From assembly GCF_900107925.1 (NCBI RefSeq), contig NZ_FNUJ01000004.1, forward strand, positions 558,001-622,000: a stretch of DNA of 64,000 nucleotides, written 5' to 3'. Position numbers and translations under genes: made by a program. The stretch comes from Amycolatopsis pretoriensis. GTDB lineage: Bacteria; Actinomycetota; Actinomycetes; Mycobacteriales; Pseudonocardiaceae. This document shows positions 17,307 through 25,962 of this stretch, one piece after another. Each line of letters starts with the position of its first letter. Within the stretch, counting starts at the first letter, position 1. Under the pieces are notes generated by a model. The model was not told the origin of the DNA. It saw only the letters and a list, made by a program, of their open reading frames with translations, and ran no database searches.

Positions 17307-18566
17307 TCAGCGGTAGAGCAGGTAGTGACGACGTCTGCGGTCGAACTCGGTGAGCTCGGCCCGCCAGGCCCCGGTGACCTCGTCGACGCCCGCGCCGGCG
17401 TCGACCATGGTCCGCAGCCGGTCGGACCCGGAGAGCTTGTCGATGTAGTTGTCCGGGCGCCAGGCGAAGACGTCCGGGTGCAGGGCCTTCGCAGTGACGA
17501 GCATGGCGACGGCGGTGCGGATGGCGTCGAAGACGCGCGGGTCGTCGACGCTGACCTGCACGCCCCCGCAGGTCTGGTTGACGAACTTGCTGAACGTCGG
17601 CACGAAGTAGGTCTCGCGGAACTTCGCGCCGGGCAGCCGCAGGTCTTCGAGCTTCTCGCGCCAGCGCCAGTCGAGCCCGGGCGCGCCGATGATCTCGAAC
17701 GGCCGGGTCGTGCCGCGGCCTTCGGAGAAGACCGTGCCCTCGAACATGCCGGTGCCGGGGTAGACGAGGGCCGTGTCCGGGGTCGGCATGTTCGGGCTCG
17801 GCAGCACCCAGTTCAGGCCGGTCTGCGCGAAGAGCGTGTCACGCTGCCAGCCGCGGACTCCGACGACGTCGAGGTGCTCCAGCTTGACGCCCTCGCCGGG
17901 CAGGAACTCCTCGGCGAAGAACCGGGCCAGCTCGCCGGCGGTCATGCCGTGCTGCTGGACGATCGGCTTCTTGCCGATGCCCGAGGCGAACTTGGGGTCG
18001 AGCAGCGGGCCGGCCGCCCGGCCGCCGATCGGGTTCGGCCGGTCGAGCACGACGAAGGCGGCGTTCGTCTTCGCGGCGGCCACCATCGCCGTGTAGAGCG
18101 ACCAGATGTAGGTGTAGAAGCGCGCGCCGACGTCGGCGATGTCGAAGACGACCGTGTCGACGCCCGCTTTGGTGAACAGCGTCGCGAGCTTCGCCGCGTC
18201 GGCGCCGTACGCGTCGTACACGGGCACGCCCGTGCGCGGGTCCGTGTAGTCGCCTTCGGAGCCGCCGGCCTGTGCGCTGCCGCGGAAGCCGTGCTCGGGC
18301 CCGAAGGCCGCGACCGGCTTGACGCCGGCCGCGACCATCGAGTCGACGATGTGGTCGCCGTTCAGCAGGACGCCGGTCGGGTTCGACAGGACGCCCAGCT
18401 TGCGGCCCTTGAGGGACCGCCAGCCCTGGGCGGCCAGCTGCTCCGCGCCGGTGAGCACCCTGGTGGGCTTGCTGTCCGGTTCGGCCTCGGCGACGGCCGA
18501 GCCGCCCGCGAGAGCCGGGACCGCGAGCGCGCCCGCGCCGAGGAAGTGGCGCCGGTTCAGGTTCAC
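17307..18566 (-). CDS. namZ: Exo-beta-N-acetylmuramidase NamZ family (DUF1343)
   Basis: 419 residues. It begins with a twin-arginine-like signal (NRRHFLGAGALAVPALAGGSA). The DUF1343 landmarks are RKLGVLSNPTGVLLNGDHIVD, FGPEHGFRG, VFDIADVGARFYTYIWS, and VLDRPNPIGG. NamZ of B. subtilis releases MurNAc from the non-reducing end of peptidoglycan chains. Start GTG 18566 overlaps the nagZ stop (GTGA). The set nagZ-namZ-amiE on one transcript suggests stepwise exo-digestion of wall fragments outside the membrane. Confidence 0.9.
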   Translation of the reverse strand: MNLNRRHFLGAGALAVPALAGGSAVAEAEPDSKPTRVLTGAEQLAAQGWRSLKGRKLGVLSNPTGVLLNGDHIVDSMVAAGVKPVAAFGPEHGFRGSAQAGGSEGDYTDPRTGVPVYDAYGADAAKLATLFTKAGVDTVVFDIADVGARFYTYIWSLYTAMVAAAKTNAAFVVLDRPNPIGGRAAGPLLDPKFASGIGKKPIVQQHGMTAGELARFFAEEFLPGEGVKLEHLDVVGVRGWQRDTLFAQTGLNWVLPSPNMPTPDTALVYPGTGMFEGTVFSEGRGTTRPFEIIGAPGLDWRWREKLEDLRLPGAKFRETYFVPTFSKFVNQTCGGVQVSVDDPRVFDAIRTAVAMLVTAKALHPDVFAWRPDNYIDKLSGSDRLRTMVDAGAGVDEVTGAWRAELTEFDRRRRHYLLYR

Positions 18567-20353
18567 CAGGTCAGCCCGTGGCCGAAGGGGTACTTGACGG
18601 TGTGCACGTCGGCGCCCGCCGGGATGTCGACCGGCAGCTTCCCGACCGGCTTCGTCTCGCCGAGGATCACCTTGGCCAGCGCTTCGAGCGTCGGCCCGAT
18701 GTAGCCGTAGGTCGCCAGCCAGGTTTGCACGGTGGACGCGTAGCCCGCGTCGTACGGGATCTGCGCGGCGACCGCGACGACCGGCTTGCCGGTGGCCTGC
18801 AGCGCGTTCAGGAGCTTGGTCTGCAGGGGGAAGCCGCCGATGTTGTTCGTCAGCACGACGACCAGGTCGACGTTCTTGGCGTTCGCGACGGCCTGCGCGA
18901 TCTGGGCGTCCGTCGGGGCCTGACCGGTCTGGTAGGCCGTCGCGGCCGTGCCGTGGGCGGTCAGCTTCTGCGCGAGTGTCGTCGTCGTGGAGACGCCCCA
19001 GCCGGTGACGAGCGCCGTGGCGGGCTTCTGCTTCAGCGGCAGGACGCCGGCGTCGTTCGCGACGGCCGTGATGCCGCGGTCGGCGATGTCCTGCGCGGTG
19101 GCGAGGTTCGCCGGCGTGCCGACGGTCTTCATCACCCGGTTCGGGTCGACGAACGGCGCGAACAGCATGCCGCTCTTGAACTTCAGCTTCAGCACGCGCA
19201 GCACGCTCTGGTCGATCCGCTGCATCGGGATGTCACCCGACTTCACGGCGGCGAGCACCGAGTTGATGGCGACGTCGAGGTGCACCGGCATGAGCAGCTG
19301 GTCGACGCCGGCCTTCAGGGCGAGGACCGGGATTTCGGCGTCGCTGTGCATCTCGCGGACACCCTGCATCTCGAGGGAGTCGGTGACGACGACGCCGTTG
19401 TAACCGAGCTCGTTCCGCAGCTTCCCGGTGACGATCGGCTTCGACAGCGTCGCCGGCTCCAGCGACGGGTCGAGGCTCGGGAACTGGATGTGCGCGGTCA
19501 TGATCGAGTCGATGCCGGCCTTGATGGCGGCCTTGAACGGCGGCACGTCGGTGGCCCGCCACTGGTCCTCGGTGCTGTCGATCCGCGGCAGCCCGGTGTG
19601 GCTGTCGGTCGGCGCGGCGCCGTGGCCGGGGAAGTGCTTCGCGGTCGCGGCGACGGACTTCTGGAAGCCGCCGACCTCGGCGGTGACGAAGTCGCTCGCC
19701 AGGCCGGGCTGCCCGGCGAAGGAGCGGACGCCGATGACCGGGTTCACGGGGTTGGAGTTGACGTCGGAGTCGGGCGCGAAGTCCTGGTTGATGCCGACGG
19801 CCCGCAGCTCCTGGCCGAGGATGGTCGCGGCCTTGGTGGCGCGGCTCGTGTCCCGCCCGGCGGAGATGGCCATGGCGTTTGGGAACTCGGTGGCCGGCGC
19901 GCCCATCCGGGTGACGGTGCCACCTTCCTGGTCGGCGGCGACCTGCAGCGGGATGTGCGCCCCGCTGGTGATGGCGGCCATCTGGAGGCCGTTGGACAGC
20001 TTCGCGACCTGGACGGGGTCGTCGAAGTTGTCGCGCGAGTCGTTGTTGAAGTAGATGACGCCACCGAGGTGGTACTTCCGGACGACCTGAGCGGGGGTGT
20101 CGACCCCGAAGTCGGTCTGGTTCTTCGGGTTCACCTCGTCGGCGGACTTGCCGTTCACCCAGGTGACGAACAGCTGCCCGACTTTTTGCTCGAGCGTCAG
20201 CCCCCGCAGCGCCTGCGTCGCCATGGCCTCGGCCTGCGCGTCGGCGCTCACCCGCGGTGCACTGGCCGCGGTCGCGACACCCACACCGGTGAGGGCGAGC
20301 ACCCCCGCGACGGGCAGGGCGAGCGCATGGAACCTCCGATTTCGGGTCGTCAC
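18563..20353 (-). CDS. nagZ: Glycoside hydrolase family 3 beta-N-acetylhexosaminidase (NagZ)
   Basis: 596 residues from GTG 20353, chosen because GGGAGG lies 7-8 bases upstream and a signal peptide follows at once (LALPVAGVLALTGVGVATA). The GH3 core includes the NagZ loop KHFPGHGAAPTDSHTGLP with the catalytic Asp-His pair (near residue 240) and nucleophile motif VVTDSLEMQGV (near residue 310). A C-terminal alpha/beta sandwich domain is present, as in Gram-positive secreted NagZ. It removes GlcNAc from cell-wall fragments. It heads the nagZ-namZ-amiE operon. Confidence 0.92.
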   Translation of the reverse strand: MTTRNRRFHALALPVAGVLALTGVGVATAASAPRVSADAQAEAMATQALRGLTLEQKVGQLFVTWVNGKSADEVNPKNQTDFGVDTPAQVVRKYHLGGVIYFNNDSRDNFDDPVQVAKLSNGLQMAAITSGAHIPLQVAADQEGGTVTRMGAPATEFPNAMAISAGRDTSRATKAATILGQELRAVGINQDFAPDSDVNSNPVNPVIGVRSFAGQPGLASDFVTAEVGGFQKSVAATAKHFPGHGAAPTDSHTGLPRIDSTEDQWRATDVPPFKAAIKAGIDSIMTAHIQFPSLDPSLEPATLSKPIVTGKLRNELGYNGVVVTDSLEMQGVREMHSDAEIPVLALKAGVDQLLMPVHLDVAINSVLAAVKSGDIPMQRIDQSVLRVLKLKFKSGMLFAPFVDPNRVMKTVGTPANLATAQDIADRGITAVANDAGVLPLKQKPATALVTGWGVSTTTTLAQKLTAHGTAATAYQTGQAPTDAQIAQAVANAKNVDLVVVLTNNIGGFPLQTKLLNALQATGKPVVAVAAQIPYDAGYASTVQTWLATYGYIGPTLEALAKVILGETKPVGKLPVDIPAGADVHTVKYPFGHGLTW

Positions 20354-21006
20354 GACCAGCCTCCCAGAAAGTTGCGAGCGCCCGGCGGACGTGAGAAGTC
20401 CACTCGGAGGCGCCAGTATCGGGAAGCTACTCACCGAATCCGTCGATGTCCATCGACCGACCGAGGCAACGGCCGAGTCGTACCCGGATCGGTAGGGGAA
20501 GCCGCTGTTCGCGGCGTGCGCGGCGGCCGAACGGGGGGCGGACCACCGCCTCCACTGGGCTGTCCCGGCTTTCCCGGAAACCTGCCTACCGCATAGACGA
20601 GGCGGCGCCCGTGACCCCGAAGGGCCAACGGGCGCCGCCTGCAAGCGCGAACATCTCGGGCGACCAAGCGTGCAACTCTGGTCGTACCTACATGGACTCG
20701 GCGTGTGGCGTCCCACTACGCAGTCCCTAGACGACGAGCCTCCCGCGGCGCGCTGCGCGTGGGTACCCGGAGTCCGCGCACGGAGGTTTGCCGGGGTGGA
20801 ACAGGCTTCTCTTCTACCTGCTCCCTGGCCGACCGAACGTCCGCACCTACTTTCTACGCCGTGAGCCCGGTCACTTCAAGTGCGCGGATGGGTGCACCGG
20901 TACAGAGGCTGGATCGGGTGACACCGGCACCCTGCGCGACGGACAATTCGGGGCTGGGCCAAGCAAAGCCGGGGCCGTGCGGCCGTGTGGGTGGCGACCC
21001 GGTCGG
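20354..21006. other. Long intergenic region, no gene recognised
   Basis: 650 bp between the start of nagZ and the end of the HAD-phosphatase gene. It must hold the nagZ promoter. I looked for tRNA, rRNA, riboswitch and small-CDS signals on both strands and found nothing convincing; short open frames here have the composition of random GC-rich sequence. Confidence 0.5.
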
Positions 21007-21837
21007 CTATCGGGACCGACGGCGACGATTGAGGCCGTACCAGGTCGCCCCGGCGGCCACCGCGCCGACGCCGAGCGCGACCATTCCCGCCGATCGGGTG
21101 GGGATCCGGCTGCGCAGCGACATCGGCCGGTCGAACGCCAGGATCGGCCACCCGCGCTCGAGCGCCTCGCGCCGCAGGAGCTTGTCCGGGTTGACCGCGT
21201 GCGGGTGCCCGACGACTTCGAGCAGCGGGATGTCGGTGCTCGAATCGGTGTAGGCGAAGCACTCGGCGAGGTCGTAGCCGTGGGTCGCGGCGAGCTGCTT
21301 CGCGGCGACGGCTTTGTTGGCGCCGTAACAGTAGAAGTCGACTTCGCCGGAGTAGCGGCCGTCGACGATCTGCATCCGCGTGGCGACGCTCCGGGTCGCG
21401 CCGAGCATCTCCGCCACCGGCGCGACGACCTCTTCGCCGGTCGCCGACAGGACGATGACGTCGTGCCCGTCTTCGCGGTGGCGCGCGATCAGCTCGGCCG
21501 CCTCCGCATACACGAGTGGGTCGACGACGTCGTGCAGGGTTTCGCGGACGATCGCCGAAACCTGGGCGACGTCCCAGCCCGCGCACAGCGCGGAAACCTC
21601 GGCCCGCAGCCGCTCGGTCTTGTTTTCGTCGGCGCCGGCGAGCGAAAAGACCAGCTGCGCGTAGGCGCTCCGCAACGCGGCGCGACGGTTGATCAATCCT
21701 TCTTTCAACAAGGGCTTGCTGAACGCCAGCGCGCTCGACGAGGCGATGATCGTCTTGTCCAGGTCGAAGAACGCGGCCACCGCGTGCTCCGGGCCCGGCT
21801 TCCGGATGCGCGACGGGGCGCTGCTCGGTTCGGCCAC
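21007..21837 (-). CDS. HAD-IB family phosphatase (SerB-like)
   Basis: 276 residues from GTG 21837. HAD motif I is AAFFDLDKTIIASSSALAF (near residue 22), motif II is VIVLSATGEEVVAPVAEMLGA, and motif IV AYTDSSTDIPLLEVVGHPHAVNPD ends the phosphatase core. A hydrophobic C-terminal segment (AGMVALGVGAVAAGATWYGL) followed by Arg/Lys suggests a membrane anchor. The gene corresponds in position to M. tuberculosis Rv3661, next to ssd and the tad locus. Relatives dephosphorylate phosphoserine or phospholipid-type substrates; the substrate here is unknown. Confidence 0.85.
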   Translation of the reverse strand: MAEPSSAPSRIRKPGPEHAVAAFFDLDKTIIASSSALAFSKPLLKEGLINRRAALRSAYAQLVFSLAGADENKTERLRAEVSALCAGWDVAQVSAIVRETLHDVVDPLVYAEAAELIARHREDGHDVIVLSATGEEVVAPVAEMLGATRSVATRMQIVDGRYSGEVDFYCYGANKAVAAKQLAATHGYDLAECFAYTDSSTDIPLLEVVGHPHAVNPDKLLRREALERGWPILAFDRPMSLRSRIPTRSAGMVALGVGAVAAGATWYGLNRRRRSR

Positions 21838-22005
21838 CTGCCCAGGATAGGAGCTTGATCGCGGCGCGTCCCGTTGATCCACCACCCGCGCGGCGCGGCG
21901 GGGGGAAAATCCATGACAGGAAGGCACTTCCGGCGCGCTGTGCCGTTACCGAACTGTGTGCCTCGCCCGGCGCGCGAACCGGCCACCGGCGGAGTTACAG
22001 TGATG

Positions 22006-22105
22006 GAGCCCGGTGTCCAACCGGGCCGGTTCAGTCCGACCCCCCGGGGCTGAACCCACGGCGGCCCCCGTCCCTCCCCCCTGGCGGGGGCCGCCCTCTT
22101 AACCT
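22006..22105 (+). ncRNA. 6C small RNA (actinobacterial, two C-rich loops)
   Basis: Two consecutive hairpins each expose CCCCCC. Hairpin 1: GGTTCAG (22028-22034) pairs with CTGAACC (22050-22056), with CCCCCC at 22040-22045. Hairpin 2: GGCGGCCCCCG (22060-22070) pairs with CGGGGGCCGCC (22085-22095), CCCCCC at 22076-22081, and is followed by a T-rich tail, so it doubles as the terminator. A third stem CCCGGT/ACCGGG precedes. A TACAGT -10-like box at 21996-22001 fits a start near 22008. In M. tuberculosis the 6C RNA (B11) lies at the same place, between ssd and Rv3661. In that species its C-rich loops pair with G-rich ribosome sites to repress mRNAs. Confidence 0.88.
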
Positions 22106-22437
22106 TCTTCTTGCATTCGGCCCGCGCCTTCGGTGCGGGCCGTTTTGCCTTCCGCTAATCTTTCTCGATTCCGTTTTCCGGACATTCTCGAAAACGGTCG
22201 AAATCTTCGAATGCGGATATTCGTCCGGGCTTTCTTCCGCAGGTGCGTCGCGGGCGGGCGCGATCTTGCCACACCCCACCGACAGAACCGGCTCGCGAGC
22301 GGCGCGCCGGACGGCAGTTGTCCACAACACCCCGGTTGTCCACAGCCGCCCGTCCGCCCCGTTGCGCCCCCGGGCCGCCCCCCGCGACGGTGGAACCCGG
22401 GCCACCCACGGCCCCACCGACGACGGGGGAGGAACGC

Positions 22438-23511
22438 ATGACGGGGGAACGACCGCTCGTGGTCGCCGCGGACGAAACCGTGCTCGACGAAATCCTGCGT
22501 GTGGCAGCGGTCGCGGGCTGCGAGCTCGACCGCGCACCGGACCTGACAGCGGCCCGCGGCCACTGGGCCCGCGCGCCACTGGTGGTCCTCGACGAAGAAG
22601 CCGCGCGGCTGCCACCCGTGCTGCCCAGGCGGGCCGGGATCCTCCTGGTCTGCAAGGGCAGTCCGGGCCCGCGGACCTGGGAGAGCGCCTTCCGCTGCGG
22701 CGTCGAGCGCGTGATCTCGTTGCCGGAGGAGGAAACCGAGCTCGCGGGCGCCTTCGCCGACGTCGTCGAGACCCCGGCGGAGGAGGCCGGTCTGGTGCTC
22801 GGCGTGGTCGGCGGCCGGGGCGGCGCGGGCGCGTCCGTCTTCGCCGCGACGCTGGCGCTGGCGGCCGACCGGGATCCGGGCGGGGCCCTGCTGGTCGACT
22901 GCGATCCACTCGGCGGCGGTCTCGACCTGTTGCTGGGGCTGGAAAAGACCCCCGGACCGCGCTGGTCGGAGGTCCGGCTGAGCGGCCGCGTCTCGGTACC
23001 GGCGCTGGCGGCGGCCCTCCCGCAGCGAAGGCACCGCGGCGGCAGCCTGCCGGTGCTGGCGTGCGGCCGCGAGGGCGAAGGCCCGGCGGTCGAATCCCTG
23101 TCGGCGGTCCTCGCGGCCGCCCGCCGGTCGGGCCGCACGGTGGTCTGCGACCTCCCGCGCACGCTGACCGACGCGGCGGCGGAAGCGGTCGCGGTGGCCG
23201 ACCTCGTCGTGCTGGTGGTGCCGGTGGAGTTCCGCGCCTGCATGGCGGCGAAACAGGTGCTGCGGCCGCTGTCGGCGCTGACGGCCCGGCTCGGGGTGGT
23301 CGCGTGTGGACGGTCCCGATCCGGCGTCCCGCCGGTCCAGACGGCCGGCCTCCTCGGCCCGCCACTGCTGGCGTCGATGGCGCCGGAGCGCGGTCTGCCG
23401 GCGGCGATCGAGCGCGGCGAGTTCCCGGCCAAGCCGGCGGGCCCGCTGGCCAAAGCGGCAGCCGACGTCTTGGCGGTAGCGCGCCGCGAAGCCCGGGCGG
23501 TGAGCAGATGA
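22438..23511 (+). CDS. ssd: CpaE-like / septum-site-determining protein Ssd
   Basis: 357 residues from ATG 22438, with GGGGGAGGAA upstream. The N-terminal ~115 residues look like a receiver-type pseudo-domain (VVAADETVLDEILRVAAVAGCELD), and the rest is a MinD/ParA-type fold: GVVGGRGGAGASVFAATLAL (deviant Walker A, no catalytic lysine pattern GKGGxGKT), VDCDPLGGGLDLLLGLE, VVCDLPRTLTDAAAEA. It matches the CpaE-like member of the helicase/secretion neighbourhood and Rv3660c. It likely positions the Tad machinery or acts on septation. It begins the tad operon and its stop overlaps the next short ORF. Confidence 0.88.
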   Translation: MTGERPLVVAADETVLDEILRVAAVAGCELDRAPDLTAARGHWARAPLVVLDEEAARLPPVLPRRAGILLVCKGSPGPRTWESAFRCGVERVISLPEEETELAGAFADVVETPAEEAGLVLGVVGGRGGAGASVFAATLALAADRDPGGALLVDCDPLGGGLDLLLGLEKTPGPRWSEVRLSGRVSVPALAAALPQRRHRGGSLPVLACGREGEGPAVESLSAVLAAARRSGRTVVCDLPRTLTDAAAEAVAVADLVVLVVPVEFRACMAAKQVLRPLSALTARLGVVACGRSRSGVPPVQTAGLLGPPLLASMAPERGLPAAIERGEFPAKPAGPLAKAAADVLAVARREARAVSR

Positions 23512-23681
23512 ACGCCAGCCCGCCGGCACCGCCGGTCAAGGTGGCCGAGCTGCTGCTGCCCACGGTCCTGGCCCTCGCCGGCCGCGGCCCGGTGAGCGCG
23601 GAGAACTTCCTGACGGCGCTGGCAGGTACTCGCGTGACGGCCCATGCCGGCGACACCCGGCCCCGGGCGGTGGCCCGATGA
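23508..23681 (+). CDS. Short ORF 1 of a chained, partly duplicated set between ssd and tadA
   Basis: 57 residues beginning at ATG 23508, overlapping the ssd stop (ATGA). The sequence is Ala/Pro-rich; its C-terminal part (ENFLTALAGTRVTAHAG, then TRPRAVAR) is repeated in the next two ORFs. Relative to them it has about 15 extra residues (LLLPTVLALAGRGPVS). No known domain. It may be a real small protein, or a coupling spacer that carries ribosomes from ssd to tadA. Confidence 0.4.
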   Translation: MNASPPAPPVKVAELLLPTVLALAGRGPVSAENFLTALAGTRVTAHAGDTRPRAVAR

Positions 23682-23806
23682 GCACCAACTCGCCGGTACC
23701 GCCTGCCGAGCTCCTGCCGGCCACGGAGAACTTCCTGGCCGCGCTGGCAGGCACTCGTGTGACGGCCCGTGCCGGTGCCACCCGGCCCCGGGAGGTGGCC
23801 CGATGA
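23678..23806 (+). CDS. Short ORF 2, tandem copy
   Basis: 42 residues from ATG 23678 (ATGA overlap with ORF 1). Begins MSTNSPVPPAELLPATENF. It is nearly identical to ORF 3: only a handful of residues differ, mostly in the last third. No ribosome site of its own is obvious, other than GGGCGGTGG just upstream. Function unknown. Confidence 0.4.
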   Translation: MSTNSPVPPAELLPATENFLAALAGTRVTARAGATRPREVAR

Positions 23807-23927
23807 GCACCAACCCGCCGGTACCGCCTGCCGAGCTCCTGCCGGCCACGGAGAACTTCCTGGCCGCGCCGGCGGGCACTCGAGTGACGGCCCATCTCGG
23901 TGCCACCCGGCCCCAGGCGGTGCGACC
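23678..23927 (+). repeat. Tandem duplication, two 125-bp units
   Basis: Units 23678-23802 and 23803-23927 are near-identical, starting with ATGAGCACCAAC and ending just before the next start. The 3' 75-80 bases of the unit are also found diverged at about 23600-23677, making a 2.6-copy array. Confidence 0.85.
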
Positions 23928-23931
23928 GTGA
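23803..23931 (+). CDS. Short ORF 3, tandem copy
   Basis: 42 residues from ATG 23803 (ATGA overlap with ORF 2), ending at 23931 where its stop overlaps the GTG start of tadA. Begins MSTNPPVPPAELLPATENF. Same reading frame relation as ORF 2, showing a precise 125-bp duplication. Confidence 0.4.
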   Translation: MSTNPPVPPAELLPATENFLAAPAGTRVTAHLGATRPQAVRP

Positions 23932-25079
23932 CCACCGACTTCGTCGACCGCGTCCGCAACCGCCTCGCCGGCGACCGCCGCCAAGCCGATCCGGTCGCGG
24001 TCGCGACGGCTGTCCGGGCCGAAGCCGGCGGCGCGCTCGGCCACGACGAGGTGCTCGACGCGGCCCGCCGGGCCCGCGACGAGTTCGTCGGCGCCGGCCC
24101 GCTGGCCCCGCTCCTGGAGAACCCGGCGACGACCGACGTGCTCGTCACTGGCCCGGCCGAGGTCTGGACGGACGGCGCGGAAGGCCTGACCCGCACCGAT
24201 ATCCGGTTCCAGGACGAAGAAGCCGTCCGCCGGCTGGCGCAGCGCCTGGCGCTCGCGGCCGGCCGCCGGCTCGACGACGCACAGCCCTTTGTGGACGGCT
24301 GGCTCCCCGGCGCCGGCCCCCACGGCCGCATCCGCGTGCACGCCGTGCTCCCACCGGTCGCGGCGAACGGCACGTGCCTGTCGCTGCGCGTCCTGCGCCC
24401 GGCGACGCACGATCTCGCGAGGCTGCAGGAGCTCGGCGCGTTCGACGAGAACGGCGCGAAGGTGCTGCGGACGGTCGTCTCGCGGCGGATGGCGTTCCTG
24501 GTCACCGGCGGCACGGGCGCGGGCAAGACGACGCTGCTGGCGGCGCTGCTCGGCGCGGTCGACCCGGCCGAGCGGATCGTGTGCGTCGAGGACGCCGGCG
24601 AGCTGCAGCCGGCGCACCCCCAGTTCGTCAGCCTCGTCGCCCGGCCGGCCAATGTGGAGGGTGCGGGCGCGGTGGGCCTGCCGGAGCTGGTCCGCCAGGC
24701 GCTGCGCATGCGCCCCGACCGCCTGGTGGTCGGCGAGGTCCGCGGCGCCGAGGTCGGCGCACTGCTGGTCGCTTTGAACACGGGCCACGACGGCGGCGCG
24801 TGCACGGTCCACGCGAATTCCCCGGCCGAGGTCCCGGCCCGCATGGAGGCGCTGGCGGCGCTGGGCGGCCTGAGCCGCGACGCGGTCCACAGCCAGCTGG
24901 TGGCGGCGATCCGAGTGGTCCTCCACATGCGACGCGACCCAGGCGGCCACCGACGTCTGGCGGAGGTCGCCGTTCTCCGAGCAGAACACGGCCGCGCACG
25001 AGTGGTACCGGTGTGGCGAGCGGGCCGCTGGACGGTCGACCGCCACCTGTTCCCCACAAAGGAGGCGACCGCATGCTGA
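23928..25079 (+). CDS. tadA: Tad/type II secretion ATPase (TadA/CpaF)
   Basis: 383 residues from GTG 23928 (VTTDFVDRVRNRLAG), overlapping the stop of the short ORF before it. Walker A is VTGGTGAGKTTLLAAL (near residue 195), the Asp-box region VCVEDAGELQPAHPQFVSLVAR, then LRMRPDRLVVGEVRGAEVGALLVALNTGHDGGACTVHANS with Walker B and the His box. These are standard for the hexameric ATPase powering Flp-type pilus assembly, at the inner face of the membrane. It matches the secretion ATPase of the helicase/secretion neighbourhood (Rv3659c). Confidence 0.93.
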   Translation: MTTDFVDRVRNRLAGDRRQADPVAVATAVRAEAGGALGHDEVLDAARRARDEFVGAGPLAPLLENPATTDVLVTGPAEVWTDGAEGLTRTDIRFQDEEAVRRLAQRLALAAGRRLDDAQPFVDGWLPGAGPHGRIRVHAVLPPVAANGTCLSLRVLRPATHDLARLQELGAFDENGAKVLRTVVSRRMAFLVTGGTGAGKTTLLAALLGAVDPAERIVCVEDAGELQPAHPQFVSLVARPANVEGAGAVGLPELVRQALRMRPDRLVVGEVRGAEVGALLVALNTGHDGGACTVHANSPAEVPARMEALAALGGLSRDAVHSQLVAAIRVVLHMRRDPGGHRRLAEVAVLRAEHGRARVVPVWRAGRWTVDRHLFPTKEATAC

Positions 25080-25843
25080 GCGCGCTCGTCACCCCATGGT
25101 TCCCGCTGTGCATGGGAGCGGCCCTGGCGTGCTGGCCCGCGTCGCCAACGCGTCTCCAAGCTGCGGTCGAGCCCCCGACGATATTCCGAGTCCCCGACGC
25201 GTGGGCAGTGCTCCGCTGGCTGCTCCCAACCGCCGCTGCAGCCTTCTTGGCGGGCGCCGGAGGGGCGATCGCGGCAGGCGTACTGACGCTGGCGTGGCAC
25301 CAGGAGCGAAAGGCCCACCGCCGAACGGCGACGGACATCGACCTGGCAACCCACACGGCAACGGCATTGCGCACGATGGTCTCCGAGCTGCGTTCAGGAG
25401 CCCACCCGGTAACAGCAGCGGAGGCAGCGGCCGAGGTGGTCCCGCCACTATCCGGCGACCTGCGCGCGTTGGCAACATCGGCCCGCCTCGACGGCGAGCT
25501 GAAGGCACCGGCCATCCCCCAGCTGGCAACGGCATGGACATTGGCCAAACGCCACGGCCTCCCACTGGCGGAAGTACTGCAATCCACCCACCGCGACGCG
25601 GAAGCAACACTGACATTCGCGCGCCGAACCCGAGCAAAGCTGGCCGGCCCGAGGGCAAGCGCAGCGGTCCTGACGGGGCTCCCGGCGTTGTGCGTACTGC
25701 TCGGCGAGGTAATGGGCGCATCCCCGCTGCAGGTACTGACGAAGAGCACGCCAGGCCAGGTCCTGCTGGTGGTGGGCAGCATCCTGCTGTGGGCCGGAAC
25801 GGCTTGGTGCCGAGCATTGACGGGCCGGGTGCAACTCCAATGA
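25073..25843 (+). CDS. tadB: TadB-like membrane protein (type II secretion system F domain)
   Basis: 256 residues from ATG 25073, overlapping tadA by 7 bp; AAAGGAGG is 6-7 bases upstream inside tadA. Hydrophobic helices lie near the N-terminus (VLRWLLPTAAAAFLAGAGGAIAAGVLTLAW) and C-terminus (VLLVVGSILLWAGTAW). The cytoplasmic middle (LATHTATALRTMVSELRSGAHPVTAAEAAAEV) resembles the GspF/TadB four-helix domain. It forms the inner-membrane platform with TadC. Homologue of Rv3658c by order. Confidence 0.8.
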   Translation: MLSALVTPWFPLCMGAALACWPASPTRLQAAVEPPTIFRVPDAWAVLRWLLPTAAAAFLAGAGGAIAAGVLTLAWHQERKAHRRTATDIDLATHTATALRTMVSELRSGAHPVTAAEAAAEVVPPLSGDLRALATSARLDGELKAPAIPQLATAWTLAKRHGLPLAEVLQSTHRDAEATLTFARRTRAKLAGPRASAAVLTGLPALCVLLGEVMGASPLQVLTKSTPGQVLLVVGSILLWAGTAWCRALTGRVQLQ

Positions 25844-25962
25844 CCCCGACCACCCCAGCACACACGGCCCGCCGCCACCCCGAGGTGCCGACGAGCGTCC
25901 CTCGCCGGGGCGCGCCCTTCCCCGCACACCGTCCTCTGAACGAGCGGAGGCGCGGCCGATGA
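25840..25962 (+). CDS. Short chained ORF between tadB and tadC
   Basis: 40 residues from ATG 25840 (ATGA overlap with the tadB stop). Thr/Pro/Arg-rich, begins MTPTTPAHTARRHPEVP, ends RPLNERRRGR. No domain or good ribosome site. Plausible only as a coupling ORF. Confidence 0.25.
   Translation: MTPTTPAHTARRHPEVPTSVPRRGAPFPAHRPLNERRRGR

Noticed and set aside
20354..21006. Hidden tRNA or riboswitch in the gap before nagZ
   Set aside because: No TTCRA-type T-loop with pairing stems and no recognisable riboswitch core on either strand.
22031..25354. Very long open frame (over 1,000 codons) on the minus strand across ssd and tadA
   Set aside because: Low-complexity Arg/Ala/Pro translation opposite well-supported genes; an effect of GC bias at third positions.
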